From contig NC_083877.1 of assembly GCF_032452875.1 (NCBI RefSeq), forward strand, positions 43,635,724-43,699,723: DNA of 64,000 bases, written 5' to 3'. How positions within the stretch are numbered: position 1 is the first letter of the stretch; every line of letters begins with the position of its first letter. A model generated the notes under the pieces. It was not told the origin of the DNA. It saw only the letters and a program-made list of their open reading frames with translations, and made no database searches. Both the position numbers and the translations under genes were made by a program. Origin of the DNA: Bos javanicus (lineage: Eukaryota > Chordata > Mammalia > Artiodactyla > Bovidae). Below are positions 11,965 through 21,029 of this stretch, in pieces.

Positions 11965-12067
11965 AATGTCAGAAATTATTGAAGAGCTGGTTTAAAACAC
12001 AGATTTCTTGAATCACCCCTAGAGAGTCTGCTTTAGTAGGGTGTCCTGGAATTGTTACATTTGTTTT
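11965..12067. repeat. MER5A-type hAT relic interrupted by a SINE
   Basis: 'gagctggtttaaaacacaga ... gagagtctgctttagtaggg' matches the MER5A order (long-known non-autonomous hAT-Charlie). A CHR-2 SINE interrupts it at its right side. Confidence 0.5.
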
Positions 12068-12396
12068 ATATATATATATATGTTTTTAAAAGTTTATTTG
12101 TTTTTGTCTGCGCTGGGTCTTTTGCTGCTGCATGCAGGCGCTCTCCAGTTGGTGGCAAGCAGGGGCTACTCTTTGGTTGTGGGCATCTCGCTGTGGTGGC
12201 TTCTCTTGTTGTAGAGCATGGGCTTTAGGGCTCGTGGGCTTTAGAAGCTACAGCTCGCAGGCTGTAGGGCACAGGCTTAGCAGTTGTGTACATGGCTTAG
12301 TTGTTGCCGGGGTGGGATCTTTCCAGACCAGGGATTGAACCTGTGTCCCCTGCATTGACAAGTGGATTCTGAACCCCTGGACAACCAGGGAAGTCC
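12068..12396 (-). repeat. Full-length CHR-2-type SINE (long form)
   Basis: Minus orientation, about 330 bp: A-tail complement at left, 'ctgcgctgggtcttttgctg', 'gcaggggctactctttggtt', and the tRNA-like part 'agggattgaacctgtgtccc' before 'caaccagggaagtcc' at right. Imperfect 13-bp TSD: TTACATTTGTTTT (12055-12067) and TTATGTTTGTTTT (12397-12409). Confidence 0.88.
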
Positions 12397-12409
12397 TTAT
12401 GTTTGTTTT

Positions 12410-13345
12410 TAAAATTAGTATCTCCAAGGGATTTTGAGAAAGGGACCCTGAAGGGTTTTATTCTTCCAAATGTTGTGAGCTGAAATGAAGAGAAGGATAT
12501 CTGGGCCCTCAAGCATTCGGTCCTTCTTTGATTCTGTTGGGTCTGGGAGCTCTTCTGCTTGTCTTCAGAGAAGGGAGCCCAGGGCCTATTTCTGCCTCCT
12601 TCCAGATCTGATGTGAAAGCCAGGATGACATAGGTCCTGGGGCCATGGCTCCTGCAGGCTCTGCAGCTGGGAAGCTCCTGCTCGGCCCTGCCACCTCCAA
12701 GATTTCAGCTCTTCTTGCCACAGAGAGAATGCCTCCCCAGGAAGGGTGCTGAGTATAACGTGAAACATCGTGGCTAAATCCATAACCAAGATTTGTCTGA
12801 TGGGGGCTGCCTTTTTCCATCCCTGGATCCCACCACAGCTGTGCACTGAAGACTGAAGAAGAGAATGTCCTAATCAGCAGTTCCTGTGGAAAAGCACCAG
12901 TCGCAGAGTACTGTTATTCATTCATTCATTCATTCACTGAACAAATACTTAATTGTGTTAGATTCTGAGATTCAGGGGTGAACATGATGTCGTCCATGCC
13001 TCCATGGAGTGTTTATCCCAACAGTGTGGAAGACACTGAAAGACATCTCTGAAGTTTCTCCAGGGGCAGGGGCTTCAACCTGATTTTAAGAGAGAAAGGG
13101 AGTGGTGTAGAGATACATCTTGAAGATGATTTTGCGTTGCAAAATGACTGGTCTCCTCTCACGTTGTCTGTTTATTTGGGGTAGGTGGAGAGGAAAAAGC
13201 TGATGGGGACTGCCAAGTGGCCCCCTCCCCCAACATAACACTGAGCCAGCATCAGAGATTATCTAATTTATTTAATCATTCATTCAATCAATCACTTGGT
13301 TGGTTAATGACAGTTGTTAAGTGCTAAGAAGTATCCAGCATTGTG
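12410..13345. other. Unique DNA with an L2-derived tail
   Basis: 12420-12880 is somewhat GC-rich with no repeat and no recognisable protein. 12905-13040 starts with an (attc) run then 'ctgaacaaatacttaattgt ... gattctgagattcaggggtg', the reversed L2 3' end. Confidence 0.5.
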
Positions 13346-13356
13346 GGAATTCTAAG

Positions 13357-13757
13357 GAAAAACACCAATACAGTATACTAACACATATATATGGAATTTA
13401 GAAAGATGATAACAATAACCCTGTGTACGAGACAGCAAAAGAGACACTGATGTATGGAACAGTCTTATGGACTCTGTGGGAGAGGGAGAGGGTGGGAAGA
13501 TTTGGGAGAATGGCATTGAAACATGTAAAATATCATGTATGAAACGAGATGCCAGTCCAGGTTCAATGCACGATACTGGATGCTTGGGGCTAGTGCACTG
13601 GGACGACCCAGAGGGATGGTATGGGGAGGGAGGAGGGAGGAGGGTTCAGGATGGGGAGCACATGTATACCTGTGATGGATTCATTTTGATATTTGGCAAA
13701 ACTAATACAATTATATAAAGTTTAAAAATAAAATAAAATTAAAAAAAAAAAAAAAAA
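13357..13757 (+). repeat. Young bovine-type L1, 5'-truncated 3' end with poly(A) and TSD
   Basis: Only the last 400 bp of an L1 remain: the end of ORF2/3' UTR ('caccaatacagtatactaac', 'agacagcaaaagagacactg'), a G-rich tract at 13623-13644, then 'aaactaatacaattatataa' and an A-tail at about 13740-13757. TSD GGAATTCTAAG (13346-13356) and GGAATCCTAAG (13758-13768) differ at one base. It shares its 3' UTR with the element at 15399-17936. Confidence 0.93.
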
Positions 13758-13768
13758 GGAATCCTAAG

Positions 13769-14403
13769 TCTGGGATAGGACTCAAGGTAAAGAATTCTTC
13801 AACAGCTAACTTTTAACCTGAGACCAGAAATAAGAGGTATGAAATGGAACAGATTGGGTGATATGCTGGGGCCTGGCCAAAGGGGCTAAAGCTGATGTAA
13901 CACGATCCTGCAGGGGCCTCTGGAGTTTTGTTTTTCTACTTGTTGGTATGTGATCTTGAGAAAGTTTCCTACTTTCTCATCTGGAAAATGGGGGACACAT
14001 TCAACCTGGCAAGGCTGCAGCAAGGATGGAAAGCTGCCTTGTAAAAAGTAGCTTTCCAAAAAGAAAATGGTATGAGTCCTCAGGATCTGACAGGTCAGTG
14101 TACTCACTTGAACGCGACAGACTGTTTGGGCAGGAGCCCAGATGGGCCCCTCCTTCACTCGGACCCTCCTTCACTCCCAAAGCCTTTCTGTGTCAGGGAA
14201 GGAGGCAAGCCTGCCCTGTCCCCTCAACCCTGGCTCATGTCTGCTCAGGATCATCCCTGGGCTCAACCAGAGGTGGCATTTCCTCCAAGAGGCTGACCAG
14301 CCTTTGGAAGTTTCCCTTGTTTCTGGGTGTGCTATCACTTTCATTTACTTTTGTGATTTCTCTGACTTAAGAAGATTGTAACTCATTCATTTTGTTGATT
14401 TTT
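13769..14403. other. Unique DNA with MIR and a 16-bp tandem duplication
   Basis: 13945-14060 reads as a plus-strand MIR ('gtgatcttgagaaagtttcc', 'tctcatctggaaaatggggg'). At 14148-14179 a 16-bp unit starting CCCTCCTTCACTC occurs twice. Open frames 14026-14370 carry no recognisable protein. Confidence 0.5.
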
Positions 14404-14419
14404 AAAAAGTAAGTTTGGG

Positions 14420-14615
14420 TAAACAACAAGGACCTGCTGTATAGCATAGGGAACTATATTTGATACCTTGTAGTAAATTATTATCGAAAAGAATCTGAAA
14501 AAGAATATATATACACACACACACACACACATACATGTATTTATCTGAATCACTTTGCTGTACACCTGCAACCAAGACTGTAAATTAACCATGTGTTCTT
14601 TGAAAAAATGGTTAA
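14420..14615 (+). repeat. Short L1 3' end with 16-bp TSD and internal (CA)n
   Basis: 'caaggacctgctgtatagca tagggaactatattt', a (CA)n run at 14512-14530, 'gaatcactttgctgtacacc' and a decayed A-tail. AAAAAGTAAGTTTGGG flanks it perfectly at 14404-14419 and 14616-14631. Confidence 0.92.
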
Positions 14616-14631
14616 AAAAAGTAAGTTTGGG

Positions 14632-15385
14632 AATAACCTGTGATTAAACAAGCCTGCATTTTTTATAACTCAGTAAATCCATATTAATGGAATCTTTGGA
14701 CATTGATGAAGCAACGTGACATTTGTGGCATCATGGAGCAGGAATGGAACCTAGCATTTATTTAAATTTTATGTATTAAATACCACATGGAATACAAATG
14801 GTCAGTGGAAATGCTTTGATGAAATGAGGATCTGTCTGCTCTTCACTCTCTCTCTCTCTTTAAAGATTGGGTAAACACACACATGCAGAATTTCTAGATT
14901 GGACCTGATTGTCTACCCTGAAGATCTTGTCAACTTTATGAGGGTTTATATAACATCTCTCTTCCATGAACAGGTGTACCCTCCCATTAGCAATTCTCCT
15001 TCTTGATTCCATATGTATTTACTAAGATTTAGTCAGGAAGGAGATTTCTCTGCCTTAATGATGAAGGGGTCATAGGAAAAAAAAATCTCGGCTGAGTCAG
15101 GGGCCCTGAGTCCTAATGTTGGCTTAGCCACCTGTGTGTGTGTGTGATACCACTGGGATGCAATTGAGAGCAAGCAACAGAAAACTCTACAAGGAGCATC
15201 TTACACAAAGATTAATTTTTTCCCCGTAACGAGAAGGCTAAAAGGAAGAAGTAACTGCTTAATTCAGCTGCCAGCTGAATGATGTCTTCCAGGTACCCCA
15301 TGTATTTCCTTTATACAGTCCTTAGCATGTGGACCTTTTTTTTTTCTTAAATGAATGCTTCAGATTTTAAACATTTTCTAGCAAT
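14632..15385. other. Unique/old sequence, no gene
   Basis: No young repeat. Near 15150-15300 the text ('gagagcaagcaacagaaaac', 'gcttaattcagctgcc') looks like an old interspersed repeat related to the one near 45225, family not identified. Confidence 0.4.
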
Positions 15386-15533
15386 TCAAATTTACTTTAT
15401 TTTATTTTATTTTTTTATTTTGTTTTTTAACTTTATAATATTGTATTGGTTTTGCCATATATCAACATGAATCCGCCACACCCTGTACCATCCCTCTGGG
15501 TTGTCCCAGTGCACCAGCCCCAAGCATCAATTC

Positions 15534-16194
15534 CAGAAAAATAAATGACCCAATCAAAAAATGGGCCAAAGAACTAAATAGACATTTCTCCAAAGAAGAC
15601 ATACAAATGGCTAACAAACACATGAAAAGATGCTTAACATCACTCATTATCAGAGAAATGCAAATCAAAACCACGATGAGGTACCATTTCACGCCAGTCA
15701 GAATGGCTGCAATCCAAAAGTCTACAAGCAATAAATGCTGGGGAGGGTGTGGAGAAAAGGGAACCCTCTTACACTGTTGGTAGGAATGCAAACTAGTACA
15801 GCCACTATGGAGAACAGTGTGGAGACTCCTTAAAAAACTGGAAATAGAACTGCCTTATGACCCAGCAATCCCACTGCTGGGCATACACACTGAGGAAACC
15901 AGAATTGAAAGAGACACATGTACCCCAATGTTCATCACAGCACTGTTTATAATAGCCAGGACATGGAAGCAACCTAGATGTCCATCAGCAGATGAATGGA
16001 TAAGAAAGCTGTGGTACATATACATAATGGAGTATTATTCAGCCATTAAAAAGAATACATTTGAATCAGTTCTAATGAGGTGGATGAAACTGGAGCCTAT
16101 TATACAGAGTGAAGTAAGCCAGAAAGAAAAACATCAATACAGTATACTAACACATATATATGGAATTTAGAAAGATGGTAACAATAACCCTGTA
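15534..16194 (+). pseudogene. L1 ORF2 C-terminal remnant (inverted 5' piece)
   Basis: Encodes the C-terminal tail of the L1 endonuclease/reverse transcriptase protein, downstream of the catalytic domain, so it cannot be active. The longest open part is 15817-16170, 117 codons, ending at a stop just before the BovB insertion at about 16195. Upstream text (about 15540-15800, 'gaccca atcaaaaaatgggcc') is the same ORF with stops or shifts. Confidence 0.85.
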
Positions 16195-17822
16195 TCAGAT
16201 CAGATCAGTCGCTCAGTGGTGTCCGACTCTTTGCGACCCCATGAATTGCAGCACGCCAGGCCTCCCTGTTCATCACCAACTCCCGGAGTTCACCCAGACT
16301 CACGTCCATCGAGTCAGTGATGCCATCCAGCCATCTCATCCTCTGTCGTCCCCTTCTCCTCTTGCCCTCAATCTCTCCCAGCATCAGAGTCTTTTCCAAT
16401 GAGTCAACTCTTCGCATGAGGTGGCCAAAGTACTGGAGTTTCAGCTTTAGCATCATTCCTTCCAAAGAAATCCCAGGGCTGATCTCCTTCAGAATGGACT
16501 GATTGGATCTCCTTGCAGTCCAAGGGATCTCAAGAGTCTTCTCCAACACCACAGTTCAAAAGCATCAATTCTTCGGCCCTCAGCCTTCTTCACAGTCCAA
16601 CTCTCACATCCATACATGACCACAGGAAAAACCATAGCCTTGACTAGATGAAACTTTGTTGGCAAAGTAATGTCTCTGCTTTTCAATATGCTATCTGGGT
16701 TGGTCATAACTTTCCTTCCAAGAAGTAAGCGTCTTTTAATTTCATGGCTTCAGTCACCATCTGTAGTGATTTTGGAGTCCAGAAAAATAAAGTCTGACAC
16801 TGTTTCCACTGTTTCCCCATCTAGTTCCCATGAAGTGATGGGACCGGATGCCATGATCTTCATTTTCTGAATGTTGAGCTTTAAGCCAACTTTTTCACTC
16901 TCCACTTTCACTTTCATCAAGAGGCTTTTGAGTTCCTCTTCACTTTCTGCCATAAGGGTGGTGTCATCTGCATATCTGAGGTGATTGATATTTCTCCTGG
17001 CAATCGTGATTCCAGCTTGTGTTTTTTCCAGTCCAGCGTTTCTCATGATGTACTCTGCATATAAGTTAAATAAACAGGGTGACAATATACAGCCTTGACA
17101 AACTCCTTTTCCTATTTGGAACCAGTCTGTTGTTCCATGTCCAGTTCTAACTGTTGCTTCCTGACCTGCATACAAATTTCTCAAGAGGCAGATCAGGTGG
17201 TCTGGTATTCCCATCTCTTTCAGAATTTTCCACAGTTTGTTGTGATCCACACAATCAAAGGCTTTGGCATAGTCAATAAAGCAGAAATAGATGTTTTTCT
17301 GGAACTCTCTTGCTTTTTCGATGATCCAGAGGATGTTGGCAATTTGATCTCTGGTACCTCTGCCTTTTCTAAATCCAGCTTGAACATCAAGAAGTTCATG
17401 GTTCACGTATTGCTGAAGCCTGGCTTGGAGAATTTTGAGCATGACTTTACTAGCGTGTGAGATGAGTGCAATTGTGTGGTAGTTTGAGCATTCTTTGGCA
17501 TTGCCTTTCTTTGGGATTGGAATAAAACTGACCTTTTCCAGTCCTGTGGCCACTGCTGAGTTTTCCAAATTTGCTGGCATATTGAGTGCAGCACTTTCAC
17601 AGCATCATCTTTCAGGATTTGGAATAGCTTAACTGGAATTCCATCACCTCCACTAGCTTTGTTCATAGTGATGCTTTCTAAGGCCCACTTGACTTCACAT
17701 TCCAGGATGTCTGGCTCTAGGTCAGTGATCACACCATCGTGATTATCTGGGTCGTGAAGATCTTTTTTGTAGAGTTCTTCTGTGTATTCTTGCCATCTGT
17801 TCTTAATATCTTCTGCTTCTGT
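16195..17822 (-). repeat. RTE-BovB LINE, 5'-truncated, inserted in the L1
   Basis: Minus orientation. Its 3' end (16195-16260: 'cagatcagatcagtcgctca', 'tgcgaccccatgaattgcag') is the sequence shared with Bov SINEs. The body encodes the RTE reverse transcriptase and C-terminal region. Left host breakpoint lies after 'aataaccctgta', right before 'acgagacagc', rejoining to the L1 text seen intact at about 13420. The TSD is at most a few bases (CTGT or TA). Length 1.63 kb of a family usually about 3.2 kb. Confidence 0.95.
16750..17580 (-). pseudogene. BovB reverse transcriptase domain, long open remnant
   Basis: A 276-codon open frame covers most of an RTE-type reverse transcriptase: motif A region FIDYAKAFDCVDH (residues about 101-113), the QGCILSPCLFNLY segment (about 162-174) and the catalytic YADD box at about 203-206. 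Its N-terminal neighbour (about 17580-17810) is readable only in a shifted frame (17403-17933), and the C-terminal part continues in other frames (16489-16707, 16205-16552). The whole ORF2 is therefore broken by frameshifts or stops and lacks its endonuclease end. It has no host role that I can see. Confidence 0.93.
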
Positions 17823-17948
17823 TACGAGACAGCAAAAGAGACACTGATGTATAGAACAGTCTTTTGGACTCTGTGGGAGAGGGAGAGGATGGGATGATTT
17901 GGGAGAATGGCATTGAAACATGTATAATATCATATATCAAATTTACTT

Positions 17949-18030
17949 TTAAAAAATTTAATTTTAATTGGAGGATACTTGCTTTACAAGGTAGTGTTGG
18001 TTTCTGCTGTACAACAATGTAAGTGAGCAG
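17949..18030 (-). repeat. Older L1 3' terminal fragment
   Basis: 'aattggaggatacttgcttt acaaggtagtgttggtttct gctgtacaacaatg' is a reversed L1 tail. It lies directly beyond the TSD of the twin-primed L1, so that element inserted at the A/T-rich end of an older L1. Confidence 0.7.
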
Positions 18031-18317
18031 TGTGGGGACTTTTAATCTTCATGCTTGTAGCTTTATTATTACAAGATGCCCACCCCCGCACTAGACTACT
18101 CAGGCAGAATAAACAGAGAATCTAGTGTCTGGTTTACATTCCCAAGAAAACAGTTTTCCAAGAAACCCTCCTGGTAGATGCCACTGATCAGAACTGCCAG
18201 ATAGAGACTCAGCTGCAAGGGAGACTGGGAAAATGTTTAATTGTTTCATCTTGTAAAGTGGAAATACCAAGGGATGAGGGGGCTGTATAGCATTAGTCAA
18301 GGGGCAGCCTCTGCCCT

Positions 18318-18592
18318 GGTGTCCTTGGACAATTTATGTCATTTTGGACACTGACTTTCTCAGCTATAAAATGAGGTGGTTAACCAGGATCTAGGTGATC
18401 CCTGGGGCTCCTTTTAGTTCAAAAGCAGGAATTCTCAAACTTTAATGTGCATTCAAATCACCTGGAGATCTTGTTAAACTTCTGGTTCCAGGGGTGGGGT
18501 TGGGGAGGGTAGGGTACCCAAGACTCTGCATTTCTAAAAGGCTCTCCCTCAGGTGATGGCTGGATCACACTTTGATTTGCAATGTTCTGTGA
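18318..18592. repeat. MIR fragment followed by MER5A
   Basis: 18318-18425 is a decayed plus MIR ('ggacactgactttctcagct ataaaatgagg'). 18427-18592 is a good MER5A copy: 'aattctcaaactttaatgtg cattcaaatcacctggagat', then 'ctctgcatttctaaaaggct' and 'cacactttg'. Confidence 0.75.
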
Positions 18593-19551
18593 ATCCTTAG
18601 ATATCTTTCTGCTTTCCTTAGTAGACAAACTAGCTTAAGGCAAAGACCGTACAAATTCCTTAAGTTGCCTAGAGTGACTGAATTCTCGAACTGTGTGTGC
18701 ACATTCCTCCTGTTTTTCTCCCCTAGCGTTTCTAGATACAGAAGAAGTGAAAGAACTAGAGCCTCCACCTTAAAGGCAGTATAAGTAGTTAGAGACTGGG
18801 GCAGGGGAAAGAGCTTTTCTAATTGAATTTTCACAATAACCCTGTGAGGTCAGTGTCATTGCTCTCATCTCACACATGAAGAATCAGAGACTCAGAGTAA
18901 ATTACTTTCTTAAGATTGTGCAGCTGGTTTGGATTCTAACTCAGGTCTCTGACTCCAAGGCCATGTTCGTACATTTCACTAGGCAACTTCTTACAGAGGC
19001 CCATGTGTGAGAGACAAGGATGAATACAAGTGTGCTGCCAGTCAATTTGGAGAAGGCAATAGCACCCCACTCCAGTACTCTTACCTGGAAAATCCCATGA
19101 CAAACCTGTCTGTGCTGCTTAGTCTCGATTTTTCTCTCCAGCCCCATTCTCTACCATCCTCTGCCTATCTGGGGAGACTGACCTACTGCCTGGTGGCCTC
19201 CAGTTGGGACTGACCAGCAGAATCACCTCCAAGAGACTGGAGTATGGAAGAGAAGGAGGTTGAGATATATTTGTTCGTCCCTTACCCCGTGGTTTGGCAG
19301 TCACTCGTTTTCAACTTTAAAGCCACAACTTGGGTGCCCACTTTGTGCCTCTCACTGATTCCTAGTAAGTACTCCCTGCCCCATGCCCTCGGGCCTGGGG
19401 GGTACCTGCTTCCCCCTCCTGATGGTCCCTGGGTGCCTCACTGTCCCTTCGCCCTGCCCACTCCTCTGTAACTGGTCCCTTGATTGCCTTTTTGAGGTGC
19501 TGCTTGTTTTCTGATGACATCGTGATTCACTGACTCATTTCCCAAAAATGT
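18593..19551. other. Unique DNA with a MIR and a tiny Bov SINE piece
   Basis: 18820-18975 is a minus MIR ('aataaccctgtgaggtcagt', 'catgaagaatcagagactca', 'aactcaggtctctgactcca'). 19045-19100 is a 55-bp Bov SINE scrap ('ggagaaggcaatagcacccc actccagtactcttacctgg'). The rest holds no recognised element or gene. Confidence 0.6.
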
Positions 19552-19563
19552 CCAGGTAGTGGT

Positions 19564-19772
19564 GTGTGTGTTTGTGTGTGTGTGCTTATTCAGGTCCAAC
19601 TCTTTGAGAGCCCCTGCACTGTAGCCTGCCCTGGAACCCTGGAATTTTCCAGACAGAAATACTGGAGTTGGTTGCCATTTCCTACTCTAGGAGATCTTCA
19701 TGATGCAGATATCCAACTTGCATCTCCTGCATTGGCAGACAGATTCTTTACCACTACACTGCCTGGGAAGCC
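19564..19772 (-). repeat. Bov-tA SINE with 12-bp TSD
   Basis: Minus orientation, (gt)n-rich 3' tail at left, complement of the tRNA-like head at right ('actgcctgggaagcc'). Perfect TSD CCAGGTAGTGGT at 19552-19563 and 19773-19784. The body is more diverged than most SINEs here. Confidence 0.94.
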
Positions 19773-20039
19773 CCAGGTAGTGGTAGAGATGGTCAAATAT
19801 TTACTACAGACAGTAGCAGGAGATTTGGGAGGCTGCAACAGGCAGACCTTGGGGAGAAGTCAGGGCTTCCCCTAGGTGGTGACAGGTGGGGAGGATTTGT
19901 AGAAACAATGGAGACAGAATATTTGAGAAGAGTATCAGGCAAAGGCAAGGATTAAAGGGGCCTGGGGAGCTGCCTGCGTTTGAGGATCAGTTGTATAGTA
20001 AGTTGCCTGGGGTGAAACCAAATATGAGTGGCTTATGGT

Positions 20040-20235
20040 AATAAGAATGCTAACATTCTGCAGAGCTGTGTGTCACTGTGTTCAAAGTGCTTTCCTTGAA
20101 CTCCCTCATCTCCAGCAGTCCTGGATTAGCCTTGTTTTTAGAGAGAGGGGGAAGTGAGCCACAGAGAGGTTAAGAACCAGTCCAGGGTCACCCAGTTCCA
20201 GGATTAACTTTGGTGGTCCGGCTGCAAGCCTGCCC
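20040..20235 (-). repeat. MIR SINE, minus orientation
   Basis: 'aagtgagccacagagaggtt aagaaccagtccagggtcac' followed by 'ggctgcaagcctgcc' is the reversed MIR core. Confidence 0.7.
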
Positions 20236-20238
20236 TTG

Positions 20239-20272
20239 GAAGCACTAGGCTGCGGGAAGCACTAGGCTGCGG
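20239..20272. repeat. Perfect 17-bp tandem duplication
   Basis: GAAGCACTAGGCTGCGG occurs twice back to back (20239-20255, 20256-20272), with a third partial start after. This is a two-copy minisatellite-like slip at the end of the MIR. Confidence 0.9.
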
Positions 20273-21029
20273 GATGCACAGATGGCATCGACTGTTTTGC
20301 AGCAGGGCTGAAAGCTGAAGGGAGCCCTGTCTAAGAGAGGGAACCAGGGCGTGCTGGGGACCTGTGCTCTCCCCTTCCCAGAGGGGAGTTTCCGCAGAGC
20401 CTTCAAGTGTCAGGGCAGCTGGCTCTGGGTCGCGTGGCAATCAGATTGGTTAATGCTTTTCATCCTGCCGGTTTCTGTATGTGATGACAGAAGTCTATCT
20501 CTCCTTTCCACGTGCCCCAGGTCAGAATACTGTTCCTTTACCTCCGTGGCAGGGACAGGGCCTGGAGGAAGATGATGCCCCAGTCCTGGCAGAGCTCCTG
20601 TGTCTGCTTTGTGGGGATTTAGAGACAGCCTATTAGGTATTAGCATAATTGCTTTTGTTTTTAATCTGCTCGGAAATGAATTTCTTTAGCAGCCTAAATA
20701 GCTGCAATTGGCCAATTTGTTCTCTTTCTAGTTTCCATGTGGGAAAGTAGATTTAACCCGAGTCTAATTTTCTTTGTCTGTAAAATGGTGGCAGTAACAC
20801 GCACCTGCTGGTCACATGAGTGCACGTGAAGGCCACGTTGCAGAGGCTGCCCCAAGGGAGGAGTTCACAGATGTTGGTGTTAAGTTCTGCCCCAATCCAC
20901 CTTCTTTCTTTCCATTTAGTCATTGTGAAATGTTAGGAAAGGTATTGGAGGGTAGTTTCTCTCCCTTCCTTCCATCCTCTCCTTCCTTGACACTCCTCAT
21001 TGGTGAAAACTTTCAAATATACCTAAATA
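20273..21029. other. Unique DNA; candidate conserved non-coding block
   Basis: No gene. 20630-20740 is repeat-free, A/T-rich and contains a perfect 12-bp palindrome AATTGGCCAATT at 20706-20717, with a CCAAT core on each strand. It reads like conserved regulatory sequence, but conservation cannot be tested here. Confidence 0.35.

Larger units (their letters stand above)
15399..17936 (-). repeat. Bovine-type L1 with 5' inversion (twin priming), split by a BovB
   Basis: 15399-15533 is the L1 3' UTR in minus orientation with its poly(A) reading as a T-rich run at left. At 15534 the strand flips: 15534-16194 is L1 ORF2 3' end on plus, continuing at 17823-17936 after a BovB. A perfect 13-bp TSD, TCAAATTTACTTT, lies at 15386-15398 and 17937-17949, so both halves came from one insertion. 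The plus segment holds a 117-codon ORF2 C-terminal frame (15817-16170) with the typical L1 end (LPYDPAIPLLGI, MEYYSAIKKN). The 3' UTR lacks about 47 bp of the G-rich tract kept at 13623-13660. Confidence 0.93.

Noticed and set aside
15817..16170. 117-codon frame as a host gene
   Set aside because: L1 ORF2 C-terminal remnant ending at an insertion point.
16750..17580. 276-codon frame as a host gene
   Set aside because: It is the reverse transcriptase of a truncated BovB inserted in an L1; no promoter, start or complete protein.
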